A stretch of DNA of 30,223 nucleotides from Bacillota bacterium (GTDB lineage Bacteria; Bacillota; Clostridia; Acetivibrionales; DTU013), in NCBI GenBank assembly GCA_023411645.1, contig JAEYON010000128.1, positions 1 through 30,223 of the forward strand, read 5' to 3'. The notes under the pieces were generated by a model. That model had not been told where the DNA came from. It saw only the letters and a list, made by a program, of their open reading frames with translations, and ran no database searches. Positions 1 to 8,045 of this stretch are shown piece by piece. Numbering within the stretch: the stretch's first letter is position 1; each line of letters opens with the position of its first letter. The position numbers and the translations under genes were made by a program.

Positions 1-60
1 TCAAAAGAAATCCTCGCAAAACGAGGACTCATTAGTTGTGTGGATTACTATTTGAATTGA
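1..60 (+). CDS. Group II intron-encoded protein, C-terminal tail (partial)
   Basis: This is the last 19 codons of an open frame that enters from the left edge and stops at TGA 58-60. The visible tail reads ...AKRGLISCVDYYLN, which resembles the C-termini of LtrA-type reverse transcriptase/maturases. These proteins splice and mobilise their host group II intron. The main support is what follows: the stop codon overlaps the first bases of an intron domain V (59-92). No catalytic domain is visible in the window, so whether the protein is intact is unknown. Confidence 0.6.
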   Translation, partial: SKEILAKRGLISCVDYYLN

Positions 61-125
61 ACCGCCTGGTGCCGAACGGCATGCCAGGTGGTGTGAGAGG
101 GGGAAGAAATTTCCCCCTACTCGAT
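58..125 (+). mobile_element. Group II intron 3' end (domains V and VI)
   Basis: Domain V: 61-69 pairs with 84-92, a 2-nt bulge lies at 82-83, and the upper stem 70-73/78-81 closes a 4-nt loop. Domain VI: 95-97 pairs with 120-122 and 98-105 with 111-118. A119 is left as a single bulged adenosine, the expected branch point. The intron should end in AY about 6 nt later, near T125. The rest of the intron lies outside the window. The intron points towards the 3' end of the minus-strand E1 gene, in the stretch downstream of that operon. Confidence 0.75.
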
Positions 126-269
126 TAGTGCGCCCGGCGGGCGCAACCTATATTTGTAGTCCTTCTTTTTTCCATGCCCTGAAACATTACTGATAAATCC
201 ACAGGCTCATGATGTTCTCCAAAAATGTACTGTGCGGTTGATAGCGTCTTCGTTGCTGTAGTTCAGATC

Positions 270-2741
270 TTAAACGCCTAGCTTATTAAGGCGGATCATC
301 TCCTGGCTGGTAAAATTATTTCGCGCCACATGTCCCGACAAAGGAAGAATCTTTTCATGAATGGCGTCAATTATCCAATCGGCTTGCGGGAAAAAATAAT
401 CTTCCAGCTCATGTGCCGGTGTAATCCAGTTTTTTGAACCTACTACCACAGGTGGTGCATCAAGATAGTCGAAGGTAAGTTCACTAATGGTCTGCGCCAT
501 ATCCTTAAGGTGCGAGCCTCTGTCGCAGGCATCGCTGGTGAGCAGGATTCGTCCTGTCTTCTTCACCGATTCAATCAGTTTTTCATAATTGAATGGAACG
601 ATGCTTCTGGCATCAATGATTTCAGCAGATAGCCCATATCTTTCTTCCAGAATTTTCGCCGCATCCAATGCGCGGTACAATGCTGCACCGATGGTTAGAA
701 TGGTGATATCCTTACCCTCGCGTTTCACATCAGGCTCGCCGATGGGAATCTCATAATAATCCGCCGGAACGCCTTCCTTGTGGAAGAGCTCTCCGATATC
801 GTACAGTCTCTGGCTTTCAAAGAAAATCACCGGGTCGGTTCCCATTAATGCACTGTTCATCAATCCTTTGGCATCGTAGGGGGTAGCCGGATATACCACT
901 TTTAATCCGGGAATATGTGCAACGATGGAGGTCCAGTCCTGTGAATGCTGGGCTCCGTATTTTGAACCGACTGAGATTCGAACAATCACAGGCATCTTCA
1001 ATTGACCGGCACTCATGGCCTGCCATTTGGAAAGCTGGTTGAAAACCTCGTCACCGGCGCGGCCAAGAAAATCTGCATACATCAATTCCACAACCGCACG
1101 GCCTCCGCAAAGGCCATATCCAACTGCAGAGCCGACAATTGCACCCTCCGAGATGGGTGAGTTGAATAGACGGTTGTAAGGCATTGCCTCGGTTAAGCCG
1201 CGGTATACGGCGAAAGCTCCGCCCCAGTCACGGTTTTCTTCCCCGTAGGCAATAAGTGTAGGATCGGTGTAAAACTTGTCAATCATGGCTTCAAAAACAG
1301 CGTCTCTGAATTGAAACACTTTGTTCTTGGAAACCGGCTTTCCATTTTCGTCCAGACCAAAGCGCTCCTTCTTCTGTGTCTTTTGCCACTGGGGATTTTC
1401 CTCCTTCGGTATCAGAGCTTCGCAGTCCCTGTCATCCATCTTCTCAACTCTTTGATTGCTAAACATCAGCTTTTCAATGGTTCGAGGATCCTGTTCCAGG
1501 TTCATTCTTGGAGATATTGTATTGTCGATTGATATCTTCAGTGTCTTTGTAATCAGGTCACGGGAGCTCGCAAGAATGCTCTCGAATACTTCTTCGTTAG
1601 CAATACCAGCCTCTGTCAGGCTCTTACGGTATGTAAGCAGCGGATCGATCTGCATCCATGCATCAACCTCTTCCTTACTTCTGTAACTGGAGGCATCGGA
1701 CGGTGAATGTCCTGAGTAACGGTAGGTAAGTGTATCCATAAGAACAGGACCGTTCTTTTCTTCAAGAATCAGCTTCTTTCTTCGCATTGCGTCAATTACT
1801 GCCAGAGGGTTGAATCCGTCTATTCTTTCCGCATGCATTTGTTCGGGATTCACGCCGGCCCCCACTCGTACAAGCATATCATAGCCCATGGTCTCACCGC
1901 TGGTTTGACCGCCCATACCATAGTGGTTGTTGAAGAAATTAATGATAAAGGGCAGTCCGCCTTTGTACTCTCCCTCCCAAAGCTTTTTGTACTGATCCAT
2001 TGTCGCCATGCAAAGTCCTTCCCATACGGGGCCGCAGCCCATGGAAGCATCTCCGATGTTGGCAATGACTATTCCTTTTTTTCTATTGATCTTTTTATAT
2101 AGTGCAGCGCCCACAGCAATATCGCCGGATCCGCCTACAATAGCGTTATTGGGATAAATACCAAAGGGTGTAAAGAAAGCGTGCATGGATCCGCCAAGTC
2201 CGGCCTGAAAGCCTGTTTCACGGGCAAATATCTCAGCGAGGGCACCATAAAGCAGAAAATCGATGGCAAGGTCTTTAACCGTTCCGCCGGTTTTCCTATC
2301 TTCAACGATTTTTAGAATACGACCGTTCCGGAAGTTTTTCATGACCTTCATCAATTCTTCGTCAGGCAGCTTCTGGATCGCGGATAGACCTTTGGCCAGA
2401 ATCTCTCCGTGGCTTCTGTGGGATCCAAATATAAAGTCATCGGTATCGAGCAGGTATGCTTGTCCGACGGCTGCCGATTCCTGTCCTATGGACAAATGTG
2501 CAGGGCCGGGATGATTGTAGGTAATTCCGTCATATTCGCCTCTTGTTTTAATCAGGTTTAGCATGGTTTCAAATTCACGGATAATGGCCATATCTCTGAA
2601 GATTCTCAAAAAATCCTCTGTTGTGAAGTTTTGTTTTTCCTGTTCAATAGTTTTATCGTATTGGTTTACAGGGATGTCCTGAAAGGTAATTTTCCCGGCT
2701 TTCCTTATTTCAATCGGGTCTACAAATTGAGATTTTGGCAT
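270..2741 (-). CDS. 2-oxoacid dehydrogenase E1, alpha and beta subunits fused
   Basis: Thiamine-diphosphate-dependent E1 of a pyruvate/acetoin/branched-chain-type dehydrogenase complex. It decarboxylates a 2-oxoacid and passes the acyl group to the lipoyl arm of E2. Residues 1-440 are the alpha part: TPP motif starting IGDASMG (GD at 230-231) and ending at NN 271-272, then the GHSPSDASSYR phosphorylation-loop-like segment. From about residue 475 the beta part follows (FRDAVFEAM, GEENRDWGG, GAQHSQDW). At 823 aa it equals alpha plus beta, which are separate proteins in most bacteria. The start has AGAGGGA 7 nt upstream. It is the last gene of the SorE-like/E2/E3/E1 operon. The substrate cannot be read from sequence. 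No strong terminator is seen between its stop and the group II intron. Confidence 0.9.
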   Translation of the reverse strand: MPKSQFVDPIEIRKAGKITFQDIPVNQYDKTIEQEKQNFTTEDFLRIFRDMAIIREFETMLNLIKTRGEYDGITYNHPGPAHLSIGQESAAVGQAYLLDTDDFIFGSHRSHGEILAKGLSAIQKLPDEELMKVMKNFRNGRILKIVEDRKTGGTVKDLAIDFLLYGALAEIFARETGFQAGLGGSMHAFFTPFGIYPNNAIVGGSGDIAVGAALYKKINRKKGIVIANIGDASMGCGPVWEGLCMATMDQYKKLWEGEYKGGLPFIINFFNNHYGMGGQTSGETMGYDMLVRVGAGVNPEQMHAERIDGFNPLAVIDAMRRKKLILEEKNGPVLMDTLTYRYSGHSPSDASSYRSKEEVDAWMQIDPLLTYRKSLTEAGIANEEVFESILASSRDLITKTLKISIDNTISPRMNLEQDPRTIEKLMFSNQRVEKMDDRDCEALIPKEENPQWQKTQKKERFGLDENGKPVSKNKVFQFRDAVFEAMIDKFYTDPTLIAYGEENRDWGGAFAVYRGLTEAMPYNRLFNSPISEGAIVGSAVGYGLCGGRAVVELMYADFLGRAGDEVFNQLSKWQAMSAGQLKMPVIVRISVGSKYGAQHSQDWTSIVAHIPGLKVVYPATPYDAKGLMNSALMGTDPVIFFESQRLYDIGELFHKEGVPADYYEIPIGEPDVKREGKDITILTIGAALYRALDAAKILEERYGLSAEIIDARSIVPFNYEKLIESVKKTGRILLTSDACDRGSHLKDMAQTISELTFDYLDAPPVVVGSKNWITPAHELEDYFFPQADWIIDAIHEKILPLSGHVARNNFTSQEMIRLNKLGV

Positions 2742-2792
2742 ATTTATTGTCCCTCTTTCTTTTTAGTAATCACAGCTAATCTGCGTATTGTT

Positions 2793-4157
2793 TCATAACT
2801 CGAACATTGCTTCCCTTATGACTTCACTTACGGTAGGATGGGGGAATACAATCTGCCGGATATCTTCCACCCTCATTTCGGTTTCTATCATCATGGCGGC
2901 TCCGTAAATGATTTCGGAAGCATAGCTTCCAATCATATGAAGCCCCTTTATTATTCTGTACTTTTTATCTACCAGAATCTTTATAATGCCGTCTCCGCCT
3001 TCGGTTTCGGCCAGATAACGACCGCTGTAGCTGAGGGGAAGCTTGATGATTTCCACATCCAGGCCATTTTCTTTCGCAGTTTCCTCGGTTTCACCCACCG
3101 AGCCGACCTCAGGATTTGTATAGATAACGGAAGGAATTGCGTTATAGCGCATTCTATCCCTTTTTCCAAGGATATGGCTGATACAAACCTCGGCTTCGCG
3201 GTATGCAGTATGAGCTAGCATTGAAACGCCGTTGACATCACCCACCGCATATACTCCGGGAATATTGGTCTGCATGAATTCATCTGTTTTGATTCTTCCG
3301 CGCTCCAGCTCGACGTTGATGGATTCCAGTCCAAGCCCATCGGTAAAGGCCTTCCTTCCGATACTAACAAGCACTTTATCGGCCTGTACGATCTGACTTC
3401 CCTCCGTCGATTCAAAGACAACAGAGCCGCTAGTTATTTCGGTTACTCTGGACGAAAGACGAAAATCAATGCCCTTTTTATTGTAGTTGCTTTGCAAGAT
3501 TGTGCTGATTTCTCTATCTGTGGGACCTGCAATGTGATCAAGCATTTCAATAACTGTAACCTTGCTTCCGGCTGAGTTGAAGTAGGACGCCATTTCAAGA
3601 CCGATGACTCCGCCGCCGACGATGACAAGCTTTTCTGGGATTTGTTCGATGTCCAGGATTTCACGGTTTGTCAGCACGAAGCCGTCCCTGTATCCCTCAT
3701 TCAATCCCGGAATGGGAGGCATTGCAGGAACAGAGCCTGTTGCTATCATCAGCCTTTTTGCTGTGTGCACCGTATCGCCGGCAGTTACCTGAAACCCATC
3801 TGCTGAGCGGCCTGTAATCACAGCTTCCTCCTTAACCACGGTTACATTGCTTTTCTTCATTTTCATGGACACGCCTGCAACAAGCTTTTTGACAATCTTG
3901 TTTTTGCGTCTGACCACAGTTTCATGATCCAGCACTACATTTTCGGCCATCACACCGTATTTCTCCCCATGCTTTGCATAATCCGCAATTTTCGCAGAAT
4001 TCAGAAATGCCTTGGAGGGAATACACCCTTCATTGAGGCAGACGCCGCCGAGAGAACGCTTTTCGATGAGAAGTGTGTTAAGTCCGGCTTGTCCGGCACG
4101 CTCTGCACCCAGATATCCGCCGGGTCCTCCACCGATTATTATTAAGTCATATATCAT
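2793..4157 (-). CDS. lpdA: Dihydrolipoamide dehydrogenase (E3)
   Basis: FAD-dependent disulfide oxidoreductase that reoxidises dihydrolipoyl groups with NAD+. From the ATG at 4157 the protein has 454 aa: FAD-binding GGGPGG at 9-14, redox pair C40/C45 in GGVCLNEGCIPSK, a second nucleotide-binding GGGVIGLEMA, and the C-terminal HPTVSE catalytic His/Glu segment. A TTG at 4172 is in frame, but GGGAG 8 nt upstream of the ATG makes the ATG the better start. It lies between the E2 and E1 genes. It is the only E3-type gene in the window, so it could also serve glycine cleavage, whose operon (21882-26303) has no L-protein; that is inference. Confidence 0.92.
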   Translation of the reverse strand: MIYDLIIIGGGPGGYLGAERAGQAGLNTLLIEKRSLGGVCLNEGCIPSKAFLNSAKIADYAKHGEKYGVMAENVVLDHETVVRRKNKIVKKLVAGVSMKMKKSNVTVVKEEAVITGRSADGFQVTAGDTVHTAKRLMIATGSVPAMPPIPGLNEGYRDGFVLTNREILDIEQIPEKLVIVGGGVIGLEMASYFNSAGSKVTVIEMLDHIAGPTDREISTILQSNYNKKGIDFRLSSRVTEITSGSVVFESTEGSQIVQADKVLVSIGRKAFTDGLGLESINVELERGRIKTDEFMQTNIPGVYAVGDVNGVSMLAHTAYREAEVCISHILGKRDRMRYNAIPSVIYTNPEVGSVGETEETAKENGLDVEIIKLPLSYSGRYLAETEGGDGIIKILVDKKYRIIKGLHMIGSYASEIIYGAAMMIETEMRVEDIRQIVFPHPTVSEVIREAMFEL

Positions 4158-4242
4158 ATAATTCACTCCCAACTTGTCTGAGATATATTTTTAGCTTGTC
4201 TTTACAGGTTCATAGTTTTGCTTAATGTGAATTTCTTCGTGA

Positions 4243-5730
4243 CTACCCTGCAAGCAGGATAGTGAAATTCTCCAGCGCTTCCTTCAGTTCTTTGAGGAAT
4301 CTGGCCGCAGGAGCTCCATCCACAGCCCGGTGATCGAATGTCAATGACAGCTGCATGGACGGGTAGACTTCCATAACGCCGTTGTTTTCGCGAACCTTCT
4401 GCACGACTGTGTTCACACCCAGAATAGCTGTCTGGGGCGGGTTGATGACCGGAGTAAAAGATTCGATTCCGAGAGCGCCCAGATTGGTAATCGTGAAGGT
4501 ACCCTCCTTCAACTTGTCGGGATTGATTGTGCCTTTTTGGCAAGCTTTGGCCAGTTCTTTGGCCTCTATGGAAATTTCATTCAAAGGTTTTAAATTGGCA
4601 TTCATCAGGGTAGGTACCATTAAGCCGCGGTCGGTGTCCACTGCGACACCCATGTGAACATTGGTAAAATGCCGGATGAAGTCGCCGAGGAAGTGGGCAT
4701 TTATTGCTCCGTGCTTTGGAAGAATGCGGCTGGTTGCATATATTAGAATATCATTTATTGTAATATTTGAGAGACCCGATTTTTCGGCACCTGCTTTTAG
4801 TTGCTGACGATATCGCATGATTTCTGTGGCATCAAAAGAAGTATTTAATGTAAGCTGTGCCATTTGAGACAGGGATTCGTGCATGGAACGGCCAATGACC
4901 TTGCGGATATTGGAGAGCCTGACATCACGATATGCCGCTATCGGAGTCGTTGGCGCTGAAGCTGTCCATACAGCGTTTGCCTGCTCAGCAGACATGTCCT
5001 GGGACTGTGATTGCGCAGTGATTGACTGTAGATCCTGTGTTGTTATCCTGCCGCTAAGGCCGCTACCCGAAACAGGCTGTCCAAAAATCATGTAGCCTTC
5101 TTTTGCACCGGCATTAACAAGATGACCCTGCTGCTGTAAGAGTCTGATATCCCGTTCAATTGTTCTGCCATTTGGCCCAGTCGGCACGGCAAATCGGATG
5201 TCCACTCCTGCTTTTTCGGCCAGATTCCGGGCTCTTGGAGAGATAAATTCGGTTCCAGTCGCTACCGGCTTACCACCCGCTTGTTCAGGCCGGAATACCG
5301 CAGATGCAAATTGCGACGCAGGTAGGTTTTCTTGTTGCCCCTGTACTGCGGGGTTGTCCCCAGAAGCAAAAGTGGTACTTCCTGGAGCAACATCAGATTC
5401 TTCCGGGGCAAAAGCATCGCTTTTCTGAGTAGTAGCAGCTCCTCTCGAATTATTAGCATCGCTCCTCGGAATAAATTCGGAATAATCTTCGCCGGTATCT
5501 CCAATGACGCTTACATTGGTTAGAACAGGAACATCTTCGCCTTCCGGAAAGAAGATATCCAGCACAACACCGGACACTTTCGATTCTTCTTCAAAAACCG
5601 CCTTGTCGGTCTCATATGAGAAAAGTTTGTCGCCTTCCTTAACCGTATCGCCCTTTTTGACAAACCATTCGGAGATGATACAACTTTCTACAGATTGTCC
5701 CTGTCTGGGCATAAGTATGGGTATTGCCAT
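4243..5730 (-). CDS. 2-oxoacid dehydrogenase E2, dihydrolipoamide acyltransferase
   Basis: Core acyltransferase of the complex, moving the acyl group from its lipoyl arm to CoA. Domains in order: one lipoyl domain (1-80) with lipoyl lysine K43 in ETDKAVFEE; a long polar, Ala/Ser/Gln-rich linker (about 85-165); a peripheral E1/E3-binding domain starting ISPRARNLAEKAGVDI; and the catalytic domain ending in DHRAVDGAPAARFL with the active-site His and Asp. Length 495 aa is normal for a one-lipoyl E2. Start: GTGAGGA 7 nt upstream of the ATG. The acyl group (acetyl or branched-chain) cannot be decided. Lipoylation could come from the ligase at 20704. Confidence 0.92.
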   Translation of the reverse strand: MAIPILMPRQGQSVESCIISEWFVKKGDTVKEGDKLFSYETDKAVFEEESKVSGVVLDIFFPEGEDVPVLTNVSVIGDTGEDYSEFIPRSDANNSRGAATTQKSDAFAPEESDVAPGSTTFASGDNPAVQGQQENLPASQFASAVFRPEQAGGKPVATGTEFISPRARNLAEKAGVDIRFAVPTGPNGRTIERDIRLLQQQGHLVNAGAKEGYMIFGQPVSGSGLSGRITTQDLQSITAQSQSQDMSAEQANAVWTASAPTTPIAAYRDVRLSNIRKVIGRSMHESLSQMAQLTLNTSFDATEIMRYRQQLKAGAEKSGLSNITINDILIYATSRILPKHGAINAHFLGDFIRHFTNVHMGVAVDTDRGLMVPTLMNANLKPLNEISIEAKELAKACQKGTINPDKLKEGTFTITNLGALGIESFTPVINPPQTAILGVNTVVQKVRENNGVMEVYPSMQLSLTFDHRAVDGAPAARFLKELKEALENFTILLAG

Positions 5731-5773
5731 TTTGTTTTCCTCACTTATTTATAGATTTTATTATTTCTCAAGC

Positions 5774-7039
5774 TTATATTTTTTTTGCATTTTCAAGCAG
5801 ATACTTCTCAGCTTCCGGGCTCCACAATCCGTTATTGGCCTCCACTATATCTGCAAGCGTACTGAACAGAGGATTCGCTTCTCCATTTTTGCGAAAATCA
5901 CTGATTGCGGTCAAATCCATTGAAATATTTGTATAAATCAATTTTTTACCTCCGGGGATTCCGGGAAGGTTCAGGACCGTCTCTGGAACGCTGTCAAGTC
6001 CGCCAATATGCGTTATCATGGAAGCCGGGTTTATTTGTCCATCAGACATCATCTTGAGGGACTCAATCATGTCATCTGTGTTCCCGCCGGTGGTTCCTAT
6101 AATATGGGTGGCGTTATAGTGAATATTATAGAAATTCACCTCTGCAGAGAAGGCAGTGTCTGTCGGACCGGCGAAGAAATTCAGGCATCCGTCCTTTGCA
6201 AGGATCCTGTCACCCTGTTCGATCACCGGCCTTACAGGAGCATAGACAAACACATCATCATAGCCTTTTCCGCCGGTCAGGTCCAGCAATGCCTTTACAG
6301 GATCTTCAACGGTTGAGCTGTTAATATAAATCAGCTCGATACCATACTTTTTTGCTTCTTCAGCGGTATAAATTGAAGCGGCTCTGTTCAGCCTGACTTC
6401 ATCAACGTCGGTAACAACAAGTCTGGATGGCCTTCTGTCTGTATGAATGGCATAGTCAATAGCTCCAAGACCCATGGGGCCAACGCCGGCTAATATTGCC
6501 ATATTACCGCCTTCAACAATTCCCATTTTATGCACATAGCTGCCGCTCTCAGTATGGTAATTGGCGTGGAAGGCGCTAATGATGCAGGACATAGGCTCGG
6601 ACAGAGAGCCGTAGAAATGTGCCTCACCCTTATATTCCAGAAGACAGCCCTGCTCCATGACTTCATTTGGAATAACAATATGAGTGGCGCTCCCGCCTAT
6701 ATAAGGAAAGGAGTAGCCCGGTATGGCATTGGGGTTATCTTTCAGGTTCAAAGCCGGCTGAACGGAAAACTTCATACCGGGACGAAATTGATGTGCCCAC
6801 TTTTTCCCTACATCAAGAATCACACCACAAAACTCATGTCCGGTAATAATCGGATTCTTGTCCACGTCGTTAGGGATTCTCCTATGATCAGTTCCCTGTA
6901 TGGCGGCCTTGTAAGACGACATACAAATGCTGTCGGTTATGATTTGTGCCAGCATCTCATCTTCGCGAATAGGCGGAAGCTCAAATTCTTCAAGGCGTAA
7001 ATCGTTCTTTCCGTATAAACGGACTGCTTTTGTATTCAT
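5774..7039 (-). CDS. Zinc-dependent MDR dehydrogenase, L-sorbose-1-phosphate reductase (SorE)-like
   Basis: Medium-chain zinc alcohol dehydrogenase of 421 aa, NAD(P)-dependent. Visible: catalytic-zinc residues C39 and GHEF (H68, E69), and a dinucleotide-binding AGVGPMGLGAID. The CxxCxxCx(7)C structural-zinc loop of many ADHs is absent. The overall sequence resembles, from memory, proteins annotated as L-sorbose 1-phosphate reductase; the exact polyol or sugar-phosphate substrate is unproven. The start is the ATG at 7039 behind GGAAGGAAACC. A longer frame to 7135 would run through the -10 box (7091-7096) and is rejected. It is first gene of the dehydrogenase-complex operon and faces a DeoR regulator, which suggests sugar or sugar-alcohol catabolism feeding a 2-oxoacid dehydrogenase. 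Confidence 0.8.
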   Translation of the reverse strand: MNTKAVRLYGKNDLRLEEFELPPIREDEMLAQIITDSICMSSYKAAIQGTDHRRIPNDVDKNPIITGHEFCGVILDVGKKWAHQFRPGMKFSVQPALNLKDNPNAIPGYSFPYIGGSATHIVIPNEVMEQGCLLEYKGEAHFYGSLSEPMSCIISAFHANYHTESGSYVHKMGIVEGGNMAILAGVGPMGLGAIDYAIHTDRRPSRLVVTDVDEVRLNRAASIYTAEEAKKYGIELIYINSSTVEDPVKALLDLTGGKGYDDVFVYAPVRPVIEQGDRILAKDGCLNFFAGPTDTAFSAEVNFYNIHYNATHIIGTTGGNTDDMIESLKMMSDGQINPASMITHIGGLDSVPETVLNLPGIPGGKKLIYTNISMDLTAISDFRKNGEANPLFSTLADIVEANNGLWSPEAEKYLLENAKKI

Positions 7040-7090
7040 GACGGTTTCCTTCCATTTTCTTCGCCAAAACACATTATGTTTACATGAATA

Positions 7091-7120
7091 ATTATATGTT
7101 ATATTGCAACATATTGCAAT
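7091..7120 (-). promoter_or_regulatory. Promoter and probable operator of the SorE-like/E2/E3/E1 operon
   Basis: On the minus strand, TTGCAA (7114-7119), a 17-nt spacer and TATAAT (7091-7096) form a good SigA-type promoter 52 nt upstream of the ATG. A near-palindrome, ATTGCAA-N4-TTGCAAT (7103-7120), covers the -35 box and part of the spacer. That is a natural place for a repressor such as the DeoR protein encoded next door. Operator identity is inferred from position and symmetry only. Confidence 0.6.
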
Positions 7121-7148
7121 GATAAAAAAGAACATATTTCAAAATATA

Positions 7149-7177
7149 TTGTGATTTTTGTTCAAATAAGCTATGAT
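7149..7177 (+). promoter_or_regulatory. Promoter of the DeoR-family regulator
   Basis: TTGTGA (7149-7154), 17 nt, TATGAT (7172-7177). The -10 box contains the ATG at 7173 that begins the longest open frame, so that ATG cannot be the translation start. The two divergent promoters lie only about 30 bp apart, so one bound repressor could affect both. Confidence 0.55.
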
Positions 7178-7271
7178 AATATTGTACTACAGAGCTTGTT
7201 CTAGATACAGCAGAAGTTATTCTTTCCGCAGCGAACAGGATTATTTTATTAAAGAGACAGGGGTGACCGGA

Positions 7272-8036
7272 TTGTTCAATGACAGACAAGAACATATTTT
7301 GGGCCTTTTAAACGAAAAAGGTGAAATTCAGATATCGGAACTAAAAGAAGTTTTCCCCCATGTTTCGGCTATGACGCTCCGAAGGGATCTATCCATGTTG
7401 GAAGGAAAGGGTATGCTTATCAGAACTCATGGCGGAGCGGTCAATATAAAAAAACTCTCTTCAATATATGGGGAAGAGGATGCTTATTCCTTGCGTGCGG
7501 CGGAGAATGTTGAAGCAAAAATGAGCATTGCCCAAAAAGCTGTGCCTTTTCTGGATAATGGGCGCTCAATCTATGTGGATGCCGGAAGCACGATGATGTG
7601 TCTTGCCAGATTAATACCCGACGAACCCTTTTCCATATTGACCAGCGGAGTTAACATTGCAATGGAGCTTACGAAAAAGTCCAGGATTACCATATACCAT
7701 ACCGGAGGTCAGCTGAACCATAACAGTCTTTCTTCTTCGGGGCCCACCTCTATGTCCATGCTGGATTTTATCAACATTGATATTGCGTTTATGGCGGCCT
7801 CAGGTTTTACGCTGGAAAATGGTTTTACAGTATCGAATTTTTTCGAATGTGAATTGAAAAAAGCCGTCATGAAAAAGGCAAAGAAAGTTATCATGATGGT
7901 TGACTCAAGCAAATGCAACAAAGTATTGGCCTTTACTTTCGGCACCCTTTCCGACCTGGACATCCTTATCAGCGACAACAAACTCCCGGATGCTATTTCA
8001 ACAAAAGCCCGCGAGCTGAGCGTCACTGTTTTGTAG
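7272..8036 (+). CDS. DeoR-family transcriptional regulator
   Basis: Sugar-phosphate-responsive repressor family, 254 aa from a TTG start. N-terminal winged HTH at about 1-57 (RQEHILGLLNEKGEI, then TLRRDLSMLEGKGMLIRTHGGAV, the DeoR signature). The C-terminal effector domain has the family's landmarks: VDAGSTMMCLA, LTSGVNIA, HTGGQLN and MVDSSKCNK. The TTG at 7272 is preceded by AGGGGTG with 6-nt spacing and gives the family's usual length; the longer frame from 7173 begins inside the promoter. It is divergent from the SorE-like operon and probably controls it and itself. The effector is likely a phosphorylated sugar, not identifiable here. Confidence 0.88.
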   Translation: MFNDRQEHILGLLNEKGEIQISELKEVFPHVSAMTLRRDLSMLEGKGMLIRTHGGAVNIKKLSSIYGEEDAYSLRAAENVEAKMSIAQKAVPFLDNGRSIYVDAGSTMMCLARLIPDEPFSILTSGVNIAMELTKKSRITIYHTGGQLNHNSLSSSGPTSMSMLDFINIDIAFMAASGFTLENGFTVSNFFECELKKAVMKKAKKVIMMVDSSKCNKVLAFTFGTLSDLDILISDNKLPDAISTKARELSVTVL

Positions 8037-8045
8037 AAGCCTTTA

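Noticed and set aside
128..145. Terminator for the E1 operon at the GC palindrome
   Set aside because: No T-run follows the hairpin on the minus strand, so it does not look like an intrinsic terminator.
7040..7135. Hydrophobic N-terminal extension of the SorE-like dehydrogenase
   Set aside because: It would cross the -10 box of its own promoter (7091-7096), and the ATG at 7039 has a clear ribosome site.
7173..7271. Longer N-terminus for the DeoR regulator
   Set aside because: Its ATG lies in the -10 box of the regulator's promoter, and the TTG at 7272 has a good ribosome site and gives the family length.
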